From the NCBI GenBank assembly GCA_028287545.1, contig JAQBPL010000162.1, positions 1 through 5,401 of the forward strand: DNA of 5,401 nt, given 5' to 3'. Both the position numbers and the translations under genes were made by a program. This DNA comes from Vulcanimicrobiota bacterium (lineage in GTDB: Bacteria > Eremiobacterota > Eremiobacteria > Baltobacterales > Baltobacteraceae). The notes below the pieces were generated by a model. That model made no database searches, had not been told where the DNA came from, and saw only the letters and a program-made list of their open reading frames with translations. Below, in pieces: positions 5,344 through 5,401 of the stretch; within the stretch, counting starts at the first letter, position 1, and each line of letters starts with the position of its first letter.

Positions 5344-5401
5344 GTCATTGCGAGCTTGTCGAGCAACCCTCGTGTCGCGCTGAGCGGAGTCGAAGCGCGA
5401 G
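5344..5401 (+). repeat. 58-bp dispersed repeat, copy 2 (at window edge)
   Basis: Second copy of the element at 3911-3968, direct orientation, 1,433 bp away. The differences are T to G at 5374, A to G at 5382 and A to G at 5387. All three lie outside the inverted-repeat arms TCGCGCT (5375-5381) and AGCGCGA (5394-5400), so the hairpin stem is intact. The element may continue past the window end. It lies upstream of the propeller gene's likely start codon at 5285. Confidence 0.9.

Noticed and set aside
3911..5401. The two 58-bp repeats as a CRISPR array, att sites or insertion-sequence ends
   Set aside because: The copies are 1.4 kb apart in direct orientation with a propeller gene between, no spacers, no transposase or integrase, and the copies are not inverted relative to each other.

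Overview
This is a high-G+C bacterial chromosomal window holding the start of a branched-chain amino acid (ilv) operon on the minus strand, a lysozyme-like gene on the plus strand, and a secreted beta-propeller protein gene bracketed by two copies of a short dispersed repeat. The taxon cannot be fixed from this sequence. The G+C-rich coding, the class I KARI, the leaderless-looking leader gene and the interspersed repeat suggest a little-studied high-G+C lineage (an Eremiobacterota/WPS-2-like, Chloroflexota-like or actinobacterial-type genome), but that is a guess.

Region 1 to about 2972 (minus strand, read right to left) is the ilv operon. A near-consensus sigma70-type promoter (TTGACA, 17 bp, TACAAA) lies at 2944-2972. 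Almost directly after it comes an unannotated 25-codon leader ORF (2857-2934) in which 11 of residues 5-17 are Val, Leu or Ile. A Rho-independent terminator (2797-2830) follows, ending just before the ribosome binding site of ilvC. Three mutually exclusive RNA pairings link the leader ORF to that terminator, which is the layout of a ribosome-mediated transcription attenuator. The structural genes are ilvC (ketol-acid reductoisomerase), then after 6 bp the acetolactate synthase large subunit (closest in sequence to E. coli IlvG), then, overlapping it by two bases, the first 19 codons of what looks like an ACT-domain regulatory subunit (IlvM/IlvN type) that runs off the window. Together these carry out the first two shared steps of Val/Leu/Ile synthesis, and the leader would adjust transcription to the supply of charged Val/Leu tRNA.

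Region 3099-3896 (plus strand) encodes a GH24 (phage T4-type) lysozyme with two degenerate peptidoglycan-binding-like repeats at its N-terminus. It has no visible signal peptide and no phage genes next to it.

Region 3897-5401 contains a 426-residue exported PQQ-like beta-propeller protein (minus strand, 4005-5285), convergent with the lysozyme gene. A 58-bp repeat with a conserved hairpin lies on each side (3911-3968 and 5344-5401, direct orientation, 3 differences). The longer ORF version of the propeller gene would start inside the right-hand repeat and is probably an artefact.

The main discovery candidate is the ilv leader peptide and attenuator, with its leader ORF starting at or within a few bases of the predicted transcription start.
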